Of a DNA stretch of 64,000 bases, positions 17,774 through 27,709 are shown in pieces. Every line of letters starts with the position of its first letter. The stretch's first letter is position 1. This DNA is from M0108 sp963841065 (GTDB lineage: Bacteria > Pseudomonadota > Gammaproteobacteria > Chromatiales > Chromatiaceae). Made by a program: the position numbers and the translations under genes. Under the pieces are notes generated by a model. It saw only the letters and a program-made list of their open reading frames with translations, did not search any database and was not told the DNA's origin. The stretch covers positions 14,523 to 78,522 of the forward strand of contig CAWJBI010000061.1 of assembly GCA_963841065.1 (NCBI GenBank), read 5' to 3'.

Positions 17774-19001
17774 ATGACAAAGGCCTTTCTGCTCGCGCTC
17801 TTGCTGTCACTCTTGGCTGGCGGTCTCGCCCTGCCTCCCCGTTCTGGTCTGGCGGCCGGCGATGCCATTACGCAGGTGCTGGCGCTGAAGGATGCCAGCC
17901 TGATCCTCGAAGTGGACGGCAAGGTGCGCATTGCCCACCTGGCGGACCAGCCAATGATCCCGGCCTCGACTATGAAGGTGGTGACGGCCCTGGCGGCAAT
18001 TCAGCGCTGGGGGTCTGGATCATCATTTCCATACGGATGTTTCTACCCTGGACGGCTGGCTCTGGGTTACGGGTGGCGATCCCTATCTGGTCTCGGAGGA
18101 GCTGGATCGCTTGGTGGCGGGCCTGAAGAGCCAGGGCCTGCGTTCGGTGGCGGGGATCGGGCTGGATGACGGGCTCTTTGCGTCGGGTCTGATGATCGAC
18201 GGGCGCTCCTCGACTGACAACCCCTACGATGCCCCGGTGACGGCCCTGGCGGTCAACTTCAACACCCTCGCCCTGACGAAGCAGGCGGGTAAGCTCACGA
18301 GCGGTGAATCCCAGACACCCCTGACGCCCCTGGGGCGGGAGATCGCCGCCCGGTTGGGGCCCGGCAAGCACCGGGTGAATCTCAAGGATCGGGAGACGGC
18401 ATTGCGTTACTTCGGCGAGGTGCTGGCGGCCAAGCTGGCAGCGGCCGGGATCGCGGTGAAGGGGGATTTTCGCTTCAGCCCGGCGCCCTCAGGGGTTAAG
18501 CGCATATATCGGCACGAGAATAGCCGGAATTTGCGCGAGGTCCTGACCTCCATGCTGGAATACTCTAATAATTTTATCGCCAATTACCTCTTCGTGATGT
18601 TGGGCGGCAAGGAGGGCCAGCGGGGACTGGACATGGCCAAGGGTCAACAGGCGGCCCGTCAGTGGGTGGACAAGGAATTCCGCTGGCGTGATTACCGGAT
18701 CGAGGATGGCGCCGGCTTGTCTCGCGCCAATCGCCTCAGCGCGCGCCAGTTGCTGGCGGTGGTGAAGGCCTTTGCACCCTACCGCGATTTGCTCCCGGCG
18801 CACGAGGGTGTAGCCAGGGCCAAGACAGGAACCCTGAAAGGGGTCAGTACTTATGCCGGTTTTGTGCGGCGCGAGGGCCGGTGGGAGCCTTTCGGTCTCA
18901 TGATCAACGAACCGGTAGCCTATAATCTTCGTCTGGAGGTCGCCGATACCCTGGCGCGGGCCCCCGATGTCTCCCGCTATTGCCCAGGGTCCCAGTGTTG
19001 A
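17774..19001 (+). CDS. dacB: D-alanyl-D-alanine carboxypeptidase (PBP4-type, S13), frame broken
   Basis: Periplasmic penicillin-binding protein of about 408 aa that trims or cleaves peptidoglycan peptides. A signal peptide (LLALLLSLLAGGLAL) precedes the catalytic motifs: SxxK in PASTMKVVTAL (Ser65, Lys68), SxN in EYSNNFIANY and KTG in RAKTGTLKGVSTYAG. The frame changes near 18013, between IQRWG and LDHHFHTDVSTLDGW; one extra base explains it. It is at the short end of the PBP4 family (E. coli PBP4 477 aa). The next gene begins 16 bp after the stop. Confidence 0.87.
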
Positions 19002-19017
19002 CCCCCGGACTGACGCC

Positions 19018-19851
19018 ATGATGCCCTTCCATCGCCTGCTCGCCCTGGCTGCCACCCTCCTGGCCCTGGTCGCCTGCGCTCCCATGCCCACTGCCCCCGT
19101 GGCCGAAGGGGGCGGCAGGGATGCCCTGGAGGCGCCCTTCCACCGGGGTGGCAATCCGACCCTGGCGCCCCTCTTGCGTCAGGTCACGCCCGCGGTGGTA
19201 AACGTCGCCGTGGAGACCACCATCCCCCAGCGTGATCATCCCTTTCTGAGCGACCCCAACTTTCGCCGCTTCCTGGAGACTATGGACATCCCCTTCCCGG
19301 AATCCGTGGAAGGTGGGCGCCAGCAGAGCGTGGGTTCCGGGCTGATCGTCGATGCCGCCCAAGGGTACGTGCTGACCAACGCCCATGTCATTAAGGACGC
19401 CAGCCGCATCACGGTCACCCTCAAGGACCGGCGCAGCTTCTCCGCCCGCTTGTTGGGCACCGACGCGGCGGCCGATATCGCCGTGCTGGTGCTGACGTCC
19501 GTGCCGCCCGGGCTCTCGGCCCTGCAATTTGGCGACTCGGATCGGCTGGAGGTGGGTGATTTCGTCCTGGCTATCGGCAATCCCTTCGGCATTGGCCAGA
19601 CGGTCACGTCCGGCATCATCAGCGCCCTGGGGCGCGAGGGCATGGGCGGCGTTGGGGTCGGTGGCCTGATTCAGACCGACGCCTCAATCAATCCCGGCAA
19701 TTCCGGTGGTCCCCTCATCGACTTGAGCGGTCAGGTGGTGGGTATCAATACCGCTCTGCTGGGACCGACGGGGGGCAATGTTGGCATCGGTTTCGCCACC
19801 CCCGCCAACCGCGCCCAGGTCGCCATGCGGCGCGTGATCGCGAGGCACTGA
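19018..19851 (+). CDS. DegP-like trypsin-fold serine protease, lipoprotein, no PDZ
   Basis: 277 aa. The catalytic triad of the S1C/HtrA family is intact: His in LTNAHVIKDAS, Asp in AADIAVLVL and Ser in NPGNSGGPLI. The signal ends in LALVAC with Cys at residue 20, a lipobox, so it is probably lipid-anchored. The protein stops 30 residues after the protease domain (VGIGFATPANRAQVAMRRV), so no PDZ domain is present, unlike DegP, DegQ and DegS. A reading-frame break hiding a PDZ domain is unlikely because xthA starts 2 bp later. Confidence 0.8.
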   Translation: MMPFHRLLALAATLLALVACAPMPTAPVAEGGGRDALEAPFHRGGNPTLAPLLRQVTPAVVNVAVETTIPQRDHPFLSDPNFRRFLETMDIPFPESVEGGRQQSVGSGLIVDAAQGYVLTNAHVIKDASRITVTLKDRRSFSARLLGTDAAADIAVLVLTSVPPGLSALQFGDSDRLEVGDFVLAIGNPFGIGQTVTSGIISALGREGMGGVGVGGLIQTDASINPGNSGGPLIDLSGQVVGINTALLGPTGGNVGIGFATPANRAQVAMRRVIARH

Positions 19852-19853
19852 CC

Positions 19854-20672
19854 ATGTTCAAGATTGTGTCATTCAATATCAATGGCATCCGTGCCCGGCC
19901 CCATCAACTGGAGGCGCTCAAGGCCCGCCATGACCCCGATGTCATTGGCCTCCAGGAATCCAAGGTGCATGACGAGTCCTTTCCCCGCGACATGACGGCG
20001 GCGCTGGGCTACCACGCGGAATTTCATGGCCAGAAGTCCCATTACGGCGTAGCCCTGCTCAGCAAGGCGGAACCCCTGGCGATCACCAAGGGCTTGCCTA
20101 ATGACCCCGAGGATGCGCAGTGCCGCGTCATCACCGGCCGCTATGCCCTGCCCGGTGGGGAGGCGGTCACGGTCATCAACGCCTATTTCCCCCAGGGCGA
20201 GGGCCGCGACAACCCGGTCAAGTTTCCCGCCAAGCGCCAGTTTTACGCGGACCTGGCCGCCTACGCCCAGGGGTCTTTCACCCCGGATCAGCATCTGGTC
20301 ATCCTCGGTGATATGAATGTGGCGCCCCTGGACCTGGACATCGGCATCGGTGCGCACAATGCCAAGCGCTGGCTACGGGAAGGCAAGTGCAGCTTCCTGC
20401 CCGAGGAGCGGGAATGGCTCGCCACCCTCCAGGGTTTCGGCCTGGTGGACGCCTTTCGCCTGAAATATCCCGAAATCCCCGACCGCTTCAGTTGGTTTGA
20501 TTACCGCAGCCGTGGCTTTGAGCAGGATCCCAAGCATGGCCTGCGCATCGACCTCGTCCTGGTCACCGCCTCCCTGGCCAGCCGTCTGGTGGATGTGGGC
20601 ATCGACTACGATATCCGCGCCATGGACAAGCCTTCCGATCATTGTCCCGTCTGGGTCAGTCTCGACCTCTGA
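19854..20672 (+). CDS. xthA: Exodeoxyribonuclease III
   Basis: 272 aa. Repairs abasic sites and 3' blocked ends. Motifs of the exonuclease/endonuclease/phosphatase fold: FNINGIRARP, GLQESKVHD (metal-binding Glu), GDMNVAPLDLDIG (Asp and Asn) and PSDHCPVWVSL (catalytic His). FSWFDYRSRGFEQD is a typical XthA block. Follows the protease gene by 2 bp. Convergent with ptsI. Confidence 0.94.
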   Translation: MFKIVSFNINGIRARPHQLEALKARHDPDVIGLQESKVHDESFPRDMTAALGYHAEFHGQKSHYGVALLSKAEPLAITKGLPNDPEDAQCRVITGRYALPGGEAVTVINAYFPQGEGRDNPVKFPAKRQFYADLAAYAQGSFTPDQHLVILGDMNVAPLDLDIGIGAHNAKRWLREGKCSFLPEEREWLATLQGFGLVDAFRLKYPEIPDRFSWFDYRSRGFEQDPKHGLRIDLVLVTASLASRLVDVGIDYDIRAMDKPSDHCPVWVSLDL

Positions 20673-20708
20673 GGTTCTCGTCCCGGGTGGCGTGCCGTCC
20701 GGACGGGG

Positions 20709-22467
20709 CTAGTCGCCCCGATTGAGGGCATCCAGCAGATCCTCCGCCGGTTCGTTATCCAGGCGGCCATAAAGGTCGGTGACGGCGTCTTCGAGCCGGG
20801 CGGTATCGGCCTCGAGGATAATTTCCTTGATCTCCAGCAGAGCGCCCGGTTGCATGCTGAATTGACGCAGGCCCAGGCCCAGGAGCAGGCGGGTAAAGCG
20901 GCGGTCGCCGGCCATCTCGCCGCACATGGCCACCGGGGTGGCTTGGCGGCGGCCCGCCGCTATCACCATCCGGATCAGGCGCAGGACGGCCGGGTGCAGG
21001 GGGTCGTAGAGGTAGTTGACCGTGTCGTCGATGCGATCGGTGGCCAGGGTGTACTGGATCAGATCGTTGGTGCCGATGGAGAGGAAGTCCAGCCGGTTGG
21101 CGAAGGCGTCGGCGCAGAGGGCGGCGGCGGGGATCTCGATCATGCCCCCGACGGGCATCCTGGGGTCGAACGGCAGGCCTTCCTGAGTCAACTCCCGGCG
21201 TGCTTGGGCGAGGAGGGCCCGGGTATGGTCCACCTCCCCTAGATTAGTGAGCATGGGCAGCATGAGCCGCACCGGGCCCTCCGCGGAGGCGCGCAGGATG
21301 GCGCGCAACTGGGGCCGGAAGAGGTCCAGATCCTTGAGACAGAGGCGGATGGCGCGGAGTCCCAGGGCCGGGTTGCAGGCGGCGGCGCAATGGGCCGAGG
21401 CGGAGCCATCCACCTGTTTGTCCGCCCCCAGGTCCAGGGTGCGGATGGTGATGGGGATGCCGCCCAGGCCTTGGATAACCTGGCGATAGGCGGCCAGGTG
21501 TTCCTCCTCGTTGGGCTGCCCCTCGCGATTCATGTACAGGAACTCGGTGCGGTAGAGGCCTACGCCCACGGCGCCGTTGGCGCGGGCGAGTTGGGTGTCG
21601 TCGGGGAGTTCCAGGTTGGCGAGGAGTTCCACGGGCTGGCCGTCCCGGGTCTGGCAGGGATCCTGGAGCAGGCGCCGCAGCCGGTTACGCCTGGCGCTCA
21701 GGGCGATGAGGCGCTGGCGATAGTGATTGAGGATCCGGTAGTCGGCGCCGGCGATGACGGTCCCCGCCTCGCCATCAACCACCAGGGTCTCGCCTTGATG
21801 CAGGTAGCGGGTGGCGTTGCGCACCCCCATGACCGCGGGGATATTGAGGCTGCGGGCGAGGATGGCGGTGTGGGAAAGGGGGCCGCCAAACTCGGTCACC
21901 AGGGCCACGGCGCCGCGATGGCGGAGCAGCAGGGTATCCGCCGGGGAGATGTCATGGGCCACGATGACGCAGCCGCGAGATCTCGCTCTCGGGCTCGCGG
22001 ATCCCTGGGGCGCCGGGGGCGCCGGCGACGAGGAAGCCCAGGATATGATGGATGACCTGGTCGATATCATCACGGCGGCTGCGCAGGTAGGGGTCGTCCA
22101 TCTCGTCGAAGATGCGCGCCAGATCGTCGCGATGCTGCCGCAAGGCCCATTCCGCCGAGAAGAGGTGGTTGCGGATGAGGTCGCGGGCCGGTTCCACCAA
22201 GGCCGCGTCTTCCAGAATCAGCAGGTGCGAGTCGATGAACTCGGCCAGGCTGAGCGGCGAGGCCTGTGAAACCTGATGGCGTACCGCCTGGAGTGCCCTC
22301 TGGGAGGCCGCCAGCGCATCCTCCAGGCGCGCGATTTCCAGGTGCACATCACCCGGCTCGATGATCCGGGGCGAGACGGGCATGGACCCGCGCTCTATCC
22401 GATAGGCCGGACCCAGGGCGACGGCCTGGCTGGTGGAGACGCCGAGTCCGACCAGGACGACCGTCAT
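20709..22467 (-). CDS. ptsI: Phosphoenolpyruvate-protein phosphotransferase (PTS enzyme I), frame broken
   Basis: About 585 aa. Enzyme I takes phosphate from phosphoenolpyruvate and passes it to HPr. The N-terminal HPr-binding domain begins VVLVGLGVSTSQAVALGPAY; the phosphorylated His lies in FGGPLSHTAILARSL; the PEP-binding barrel has GVGLYRTEFLYMNR, LPMLTNLGEV and FLSIGTNDLIQYTLA and the C-terminal Cys in PVAMCGEMAGD. No GAF domain, so it is not PtsP in the strict sense. The frame changes near 21980 between EPESEI and RGCVIVAHDISPADT. Its ATG overlaps the HPr stop. Confidence 0.88.
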
Positions 22468-22733
22468 TCGCCCTCCCCGAAGCGATCGGCGATGAGGCTC
22501 TCCAGGGCGGCGCAGGCCGGGATCTCGTCCTCGCCCTGGATGTGCAGCGTGATGCGCGCCCCTTGGGCGGCGGCCAGCATCATGACCCCCATGATGCTCT
22601 TGCCATTGACCTTGCGGCCGTCGCGCTCGACCTGGATCAGGCTGCTGAAAGCGCCCGCGCAGGTGACGAATTTGGCCGAGGCCCGGGCATGCAGACCCAG
22701 CCGGTTGAGGATTTCCACTTCCTTGATAATCAA
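22464..22733 (-). CDS. ptsH: HPr phosphocarrier protein (NPr-like)
   Basis: 89 aa if translation begins at TTG 22733, which overlaps the EIIA stop (TTGA); no ATG is well placed, and a longer start at 22757 would be inside EIIA. The phosphorylated His15-equivalent is in NRLGLHARASAKFV. The regulatory Ser for HprK lies in NGKSIMGVMMLAAAQG. Together with hprK two genes upstream this means HPr can be phosphorylated on both His (by EI) and Ser (by HprK). Confidence 0.9.
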   Translation of the reverse strand: MIIKEVEILNRLGLHARASAKFVTCAGAFSSLIQVERDGRKVNGKSIMGVMMLAAAQGARITLHIQGEDEIPACAALESLIADRFGEGE

Positions 22734-23155
22734 GGCATGACTCCCATGGCCGCGCACTCCTGGCGGGCGCAGATCAGGACACCATCGCGCCCCCCGGCCT
22801 CCGCCTTAAGGGCGAGTTCCGCCAGGGGCAGTCTGGCGTAGTTCAGCGCCCGGACCAGCATCGGCAGGTTCAGGCCGGCGATGATCTGGATCGCCCCCGG
22901 TCCTTCTTGCAAGGAGCAGGCAATGTTGGCCGGCGTGGAGCCGTACAGGTCGGCGAGGACCAGGACGCCGTCCCCGCTATTGACCTCCCGCGCCAGTCGT
23001 AGGGCCTCGACCATCAAGGAGTCGCGCTGGGTTTCGTCGGTGACCGCCAAGGCGCGGGCGGCGACCGGGCAGGAGCCGCCCAGAATGCGCGTGGCGGTGT
23101 AAAGCAGATTGGCGCCGATGTCGCCGTGGGTGATAAGGAGGAGTCCGACGCTCAT
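22730..23155 (-). CDS. PTS EIIA component, mannose family
   Basis: 141 aa, a stand-alone EIIA of the mannose/sorbose family. The phosphorylated His is in LLLITHGDIGANLL. DLYGSTPANIACSL and IIAGLNLPMLVRALNYA are family blocks. No EIIB, EIIC or EIID is near, so it is likely regulatory. ATG 23155 overlaps the rapZ stop as ATGA. Such orphan EIIA-Man genes sit beside rapZ-hprK in many proteobacteria with regulatory PTS chains. Confidence 0.85.
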   Translation of the reverse strand: MSVGLLLITHGDIGANLLYTATRILGGSCPVAARALAVTDETQRDSLMVEALRLAREVNSGDGVLVLADLYGSTPANIACSLQEGPGAIQIIAGLNLPMLVRALNYARLPLAELALKAEAGGRDGVLICARQECAAMGVMP

Positions 23156-24015
23156 GAGAGTTCCCGGTGGCGGAGCATGACCTTGCGGCCCAGGGCGGCG
23201 AAGTGGTCGCGCAGTCTCTCTCCTACATAGACCGAGCGATGCTGGCCGCCCGTGCAGCCGATGGCGATGGTGAGGTAGCTGCGTCCATCGGCCTCGAAGC
23301 GCGGGACCCAGCGTTCGAAGAAGCAGGAGAGGTCCTGGACCATCTCCGCGACCTCGGGCGATTCCTCCAGGAAGCGGGCGACCTCGGGGTCGCGGCCCGT
23401 CTGGGGGCGGAGGTGGGGCTGCCAATGGGGATTCGGCAGGCAGCGGACATCGATGACAAAATCCACGTCGCGGGGCACGCCCTGTTTGAAGCCGAAGGTC
23501 TGAATCAGCAGCGAGACCTGGCGCGGGCTCGATTCCTGGAAGTGGCCCAGCACCCGATCCCGCAACTGGTGGACATTGGTATGGGTGGTATCGATGCGCA
23601 GGTCCGCTATGTCCAGGATGGGCGCCAGCAGGGTCCGCTCGAGTTTGATGGCCTCCGCCAGGGACCGGTTTTCGGCGGTGAGTGGGTGTTTGCGCCGGGT
23701 CTCGCTGAACCGCTTGATCAGGGACTCGGGGCTTGCCTCCAGATACAGGACGTGACACTCGACCCCGCGCCCCCGCAGGTCGGTCACCAGTTCCGGGACC
23801 TCGCCGAGCCGTTCGGGCTGGTTGCGGGCGTCGATACCGACGGCGGTGCGCGTCATCTGCGGGGTGGAGGCAGCCTCCAGGCCGTGCGCCAGTTCCCGCA
23901 GCAGAAAGAGGGGCAGATTATCGATGCAGTAGAAGCCGAGATCCTCGAGGGTGTGGAGGGCCACGCTCTTGCCCGAGCCCGAGAGGCCGCTGACTATGAT
24001 GAGCCTTACACCCAC
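23152..24015 (-). CDS. rapZ: RNase adapter protein RapZ
   Basis: 287 aa. RapZ binds nucleotides and, in E. coli, guides RNase E to the small RNA GlmZ to control glucosamine-6-phosphate synthesis. Walker A is GLSGSGKSVALHTLED, followed by LGFYCIDNLPLFLL. The C-terminal domain contains DVRCLPNPHW, TIAIGCTGGQHRSVYV and the final RHREL, family hallmarks. Overlaps hprK by 10 bp. Confidence 0.94.
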   Translation of the reverse strand: MGVRLIIVSGLSGSGKSVALHTLEDLGFYCIDNLPLFLLRELAHGLEAASTPQMTRTAVGIDARNQPERLGEVPELVTDLRGRGVECHVLYLEASPESLIKRFSETRRKHPLTAENRSLAEAIKLERTLLAPILDIADLRIDTTHTNVHQLRDRVLGHFQESSPRQVSLLIQTFGFKQGVPRDVDFVIDVRCLPNPHWQPHLRPQTGRDPEVARFLEESPEVAEMVQDLSCFFERWVPRFEADGRSYLTIAIGCTGGQHRSVYVGERLRDHFAALGRKVMLRHRELS

Positions 24016-24974
24016 TCGGGGTCTCCATCGGGTGCATGGCCTTGCAAGGCGCGCAGTTGGCGTTCGGTGAAATCGATACCCGCGTCATAGCCCCGGCTGC
24101 GCTGCACCTGGCTGCGCACCGCCGCTTCCACCAGGATCGCCAGGTTGCGACCCGGGGCGACGGGCATGGTGACCTCGGGGATGCTCACGCCGAGGATGGT
24201 CCGCATGGTTTTGGATCCGCCCAGGCGGTCGATGCCGAGCAGGCCGGCGGCGTCCAGGGTGCGCAGGTTGACGATGAGGTTGAGCCGCTTGCGCTGGCGG
24301 ACGGCGCTTTCGCCAAACATGGCGCGGATGTTGAGGATGCCGAGTCCCCGCACCTCCAGAAAATCGCGGAGCAGGGGCGGACAGAAGCCCTCAAGCATCT
24401 CGGGGGCCAGGTTTGCGAACTCCGGGGCGTCGTCGGCGATCAACCGATGGCCGCGGTTGATCAGTTCCAACGCCAACTCACTCTTGCCCACCGCGGGATC
24501 GCCGATCAGCAGGACCCCGGTACCCAATACCTCCATGAAGACACCATGGATGACGACACGGGGAGCCAGCTTGAGGGTGAGGTAGTAGTGCAGATAGCCA
24601 ATGATCTCCTCGTCGGGCAGGGGCGAGGCCAGCAGTGGGATGCCCAGGCGCTTGGTAGCCGCCAGCAGGTGATGATCGGGTTCGATGCCATGGGAGAGGA
24701 TGATGGCCGCGGGTTGGCTGTTAAGCTGCCGGTTCAGCGCATCCCGGCGAGAATCCTCGCCCATGTCCTCGAAATAGCGCTGCTCGGCCAGGCCGATGAC
24801 CTGGAGGCGATTGGGATGGATACCGTTGAGCGGGCCGACCAGGGATTGACGACCGAGAGAGCCTTCCCCGCCAAGCAGCGGGACGGGCGGTTGGGGCGGC
24901 GCAGTCAACCAACTCAGTTGGAGGCGCGGACCCATGCGCTCGACCAGGTCGTTGAGAGTGCGCAGCTTATTCAT
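24006..24974 (-). CDS. hprK: HPr kinase/phosphorylase
   Basis: 322 aa. It phosphorylates and dephosphorylates a serine of HPr. N-terminal domain, then Walker A GDPAVGKSELALELI, the HPr-kinase Asp pair RLIADDAPEF and the family signature FLEVRGLGILNIRAMFG. Full length (E. coli lacks it; many other proteobacteria have it in the rpoN-ptsN cluster). Start overlaps ptsN by 4 bp. Confidence 0.93.
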   Translation of the reverse strand: MNKLRTLNDLVERMGPRLQLSWLTAPPQPPVPLLGGEGSLGRQSLVGPLNGIHPNRLQVIGLAEQRYFEDMGEDSRRDALNRQLNSQPAAIILSHGIEPDHHLLAATKRLGIPLLASPLPDEEIIGYLHYYLTLKLAPRVVIHGVFMEVLGTGVLLIGDPAVGKSELALELINRGHRLIADDAPEFANLAPEMLEGFCPPLLRDFLEVRGLGILNIRAMFGESAVRQRKRLNLIVNLRTLDAAGLLGIDRLGGSKTMRTILGVSIPEVTMPVAPGRNLAILVEAAVRSQVQRSRGYDAGIDFTERQLRALQGHAPDGDPEWV

Positions 24975-25442
24975 CCGTCTGGCGACAAGTTAGCCCCGCC
25001 CAAGAGCAGGGCGAGGAGGGCGACCGGTTCATCGGTCTGGCGCAACCGCTCCCGAAATTCCTCTTCTCCAAACAATCCCGCCAATTGGGCCAGGAGTTGG
25101 AGATGGACCTCGGTGGCGGCCTCGGGGACTAGCATGGCGAAGGCCAGGTCCACCGGCTGTTCATCGATAGCGTCGAAGTCCACGGCTTGACGGACCTGGA
25201 CGAAGGCGCCGATGGCCTCGCCCGCTTCCTGGATCACGGGCGTGGGGCAAGGCGACGCCGTGGCCCAGGCCGGTGCTGCCCAGGCGCTCGCGCTCCAGCA
25301 ACCGCTCAAGGATGGTGTCGGTATGTAATTGGGGCTGGGCGGAAGACAGCAGTCCGGCGAGGACCTCCAGCAGGCGCTTTTTGCTAGTTATTTCCACGCC
25401 GCCAGCGATACGGTCGACGGTGAGGAACTGGGGAGGAAACAT
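24971..25442 (-). CDS. ptsN: PTS IIA-like nitrogen regulatory protein (EIIA-Ntr), frame broken
   Basis: About 156 aa. EIIA-Ntr is the output protein of the nitrogen PTS. It starts FPPQFLTVDRIAGGVEITSKKR and carries the phosphorylated His in GVALPHAR. The frame changes near 25235, directly after this His motif, and continues VIQEAGEAIGAFVQV, LAFAMLVPEAATEVHLQLL and ends at 24971. One base explains the break. Downstream of hpf, in the standard rpoN-hpf-ptsN order. Confidence 0.88.
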
Positions 25443-25553
25443 CGAAGGCGGCTCCCGATGAAGCTTGATGGTGGATAAGACGTCTTGCGGCCGGCGCCGC
25501 CCTACCCAAGGTGAGGCGGCGCCAGCGCGGATTATGGCACGGCCTCGCGTCCC

Positions 25554-25874
25554 TTACTCGCTTTCCGTGACCTTGGGGACGGGCGCACGGTGCTCACTCT
25601 TTTTCTCCTTATGCTTGAGGATCTGGCGATCAAGCTTGTCGCTCAAGGCATCAATGGCCGCGTACATGTCCTCCTCGGTGGCCTCGGCATGGATATTACC
25701 GCCATTGATCTGAATGGTGGCCTCGGCGCTGTGCCGCAGCTTTTCGACGGCGAGGACGACGTGGGCATCCAGCACATGGTCGAAATGTCGCGAAAGTCGT
25801 TCAAAACGGCTCTCGACATAGTTGCGCATGGCCTCGGTGATCTCGACATGATGACCCGTCAAGTTTATTTGCAT
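25554..25874 (-). CDS. hpf: Ribosome hibernation promoting factor (short form)
   Basis: 106 aa from ATG 25874, with AGGAGT 7 nt upstream. MQINLTGHHVEITEAMRNYV is the usual opening of the short HPF/YhbH protein; HVVLAVEKLRHSAEATI and DMYAAIDALSDKLDRQI follow, with a basic tail (LKHKEKKSEHR). It lacks the dimerising C-terminal domain of long HPF. Converts 70S ribosomes to inactive dimers in stationary phase in relatives. Confidence 0.92.
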   Translation of the reverse strand: MQINLTGHHVEITEAMRNYVESRFERLSRHFDHVLDAHVVLAVEKLRHSAEATIQINGGNIHAEATEEDMYAAIDALSDKLDRQILKHKEKKSEHRAPVPKVTESE

Positions 25875-26037
25875 AGCGTGACTCCTGGGTGTCCGAAGGA
25901 ATGGCCAAAGACCCGCATCCTGGGCCGGCCAACGCTTGCGATCCCTCGCCTTTGCCACCTTTGAGGGTGGCGAATGGTGGTCCTTCCCGGGGCCACCGCG
26001 CCACTGGCCAGACCAGCGGCGTGACGATAGTGGTTAC

Positions 26038-27523
26038 TCATCCTAGCCGGCGGCGCTCGTTCGAGGCCGCGATGCCCAGGTTCTCGCGGTATTTCGCGAC
26101 CGTGCGGCGCGCCACATTGATGCCCTGGTCACACAAGAATCGCGGCAATCCGCTGATCGCTCAGGGGCTTGGAGGGCGGCTCGGTGGCCACGAGCTTGCG
26201 GATGTGGGCACGGATGGCGACGGAGGAACATTCCCCGCCCTCGGCGGTGTTGACGTGGCTGGAGAAGAAATATTTGAATTCGTAAGTCCCACGCGGGGTA
26301 TGCATGTATTTTTGGGTGGTGACCCGGGAGACGGTGGATTCATGCAGCTCCAAGGCCTCGGCCACGTCGCGCAGCACCATGGACTTCATGGCCTCCTCGC
26401 CCTGTTCGAGAAATTCCCGCTGCATCTCCACGATCTTGGTCGCCACCCTCAGCACGGTATCGTTGCGGCTGAGCAGGCTCTTGATGAACCAGCGCGCATC
26501 CTGGAGATGGTTGCGCAAGAAGGCATTGGTATCGCTCTGATCGGCGCGGCGGATGAGCTTGGCGTAATCGGCGTTGATGCGCAGCCGGGGCGTGCTCTCG
26601 GGGTTCAGTTCCACCACCCAGCCCCCGTCCTTTTTACGCACAAAGACGTCCGGAATCACATAATCGGGCTTGCTCTCGGCGATCAGGTTGCCAGGGCGGG
26701 GCTGCAGGGCGCGGATCTCGACGATGGCGGCGGCGACGGCCTCGGGTGTCAAACCGAGCTGACGCTGGATACGGTCCAGGTCGTTGCGCGACAGGGCGAT
26801 GAAACAGTGTTCGCAGATGGCCATGGCGTCCCGGGTGGCGGGGGAGGGGTCCGGGCGCTGGCGCAACTGGATCAGCAGGCATTCGGCCAGGTCGCGAGCA
26901 CCAACGCCCGGGGGGTCCAGGGCCTGGATGCGATGCAGGACCGTCTCGATCTCCGCCAAGGTCAGCTTCTCGTCTCCCAGGACCTCCAGCAACTCCTCGC
27001 AGCTTTGGCCTAGGTAGCCGTCAGGGGCGATGGCATCGACGATGGTGGTGGCGATGGCCAATTCGGTGTCATCGAGACGGAGCAGGTTGAGCTGCCAGTG
27101 CAGAAAGTCCTGGAGGGTCTCGGCGCGGCTCTGTTGGGCGAAGATGTCGAAGTCGCCATCCTCGCCCCCGCTACCGGAGACATGGCCGTCGAAGTGGTCG
27201 GTCCATTCGCTGTCAACGGGCAAGTCGTTGGGAATGGCGCTGTCATCCGGAGTGAACTCCCGATCCAGCCGGGCCTCGCTGACCGTCTGTTCCTGGTCAA
27301 GCTGGGGGCCCTCATGGCCCGGGTCCTGGGTGGGGCGCTCACTGGCGTCCTCGGCCAGGCGTTCGGCCTCCTCCGCGTTTTCCAGCATGAGGTTCGAGTC
27401 CAGCGCATCCTGGATCTCCTCGCGGAGTTCCAGGCTCGACAGTTGCAGAAGGCGGATGGCTTGCTGCAACTGCGGCGTCATGGTCAGGTGCTGACCGAGC
27501 CGAAGCTGGATCGATTGCTTCAT
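26038..27523 (-). CDS. rpoN: RNA polymerase sigma-54 factor, frame broken near the C-terminus
   Basis: About 494 aa. Region I is Gln/Leu-rich (GQHLTMTPQLQQAIRLLQL) and is followed by an acidic region II. The core-binding and DNA-binding regions include LDPPGVGARDLAECLLIQL, HESTVSRVTTQKYM and the RpoN box ARRTVAKYRE. The frame changes near 26145, after LSDQRIAAIL, where one extra G precedes CDQGINVARRTVAKY; the stop is TGA 26038-26040. Loss of the RpoN box would inactivate the protein, so an assembly indel is the better explanation. Confidence 0.92.
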
Positions 27524-27709
27524 GAGGAATTAGGATTTAGACCTGGTATGAGACTTGAATAGCAAAAGTACGAAGTAAAGTGTAGCTGAAAAGCGGGCGG
27601 GCGACTAAGCCAGCACTTGGGCGACCATCCCCCATGACCGCTCTGGGGCATGTCGAGGCCTTAAGCCCCGCATACCGATGTTTGGCGGTAATGATTGACA
27701 TGAGGCTGA

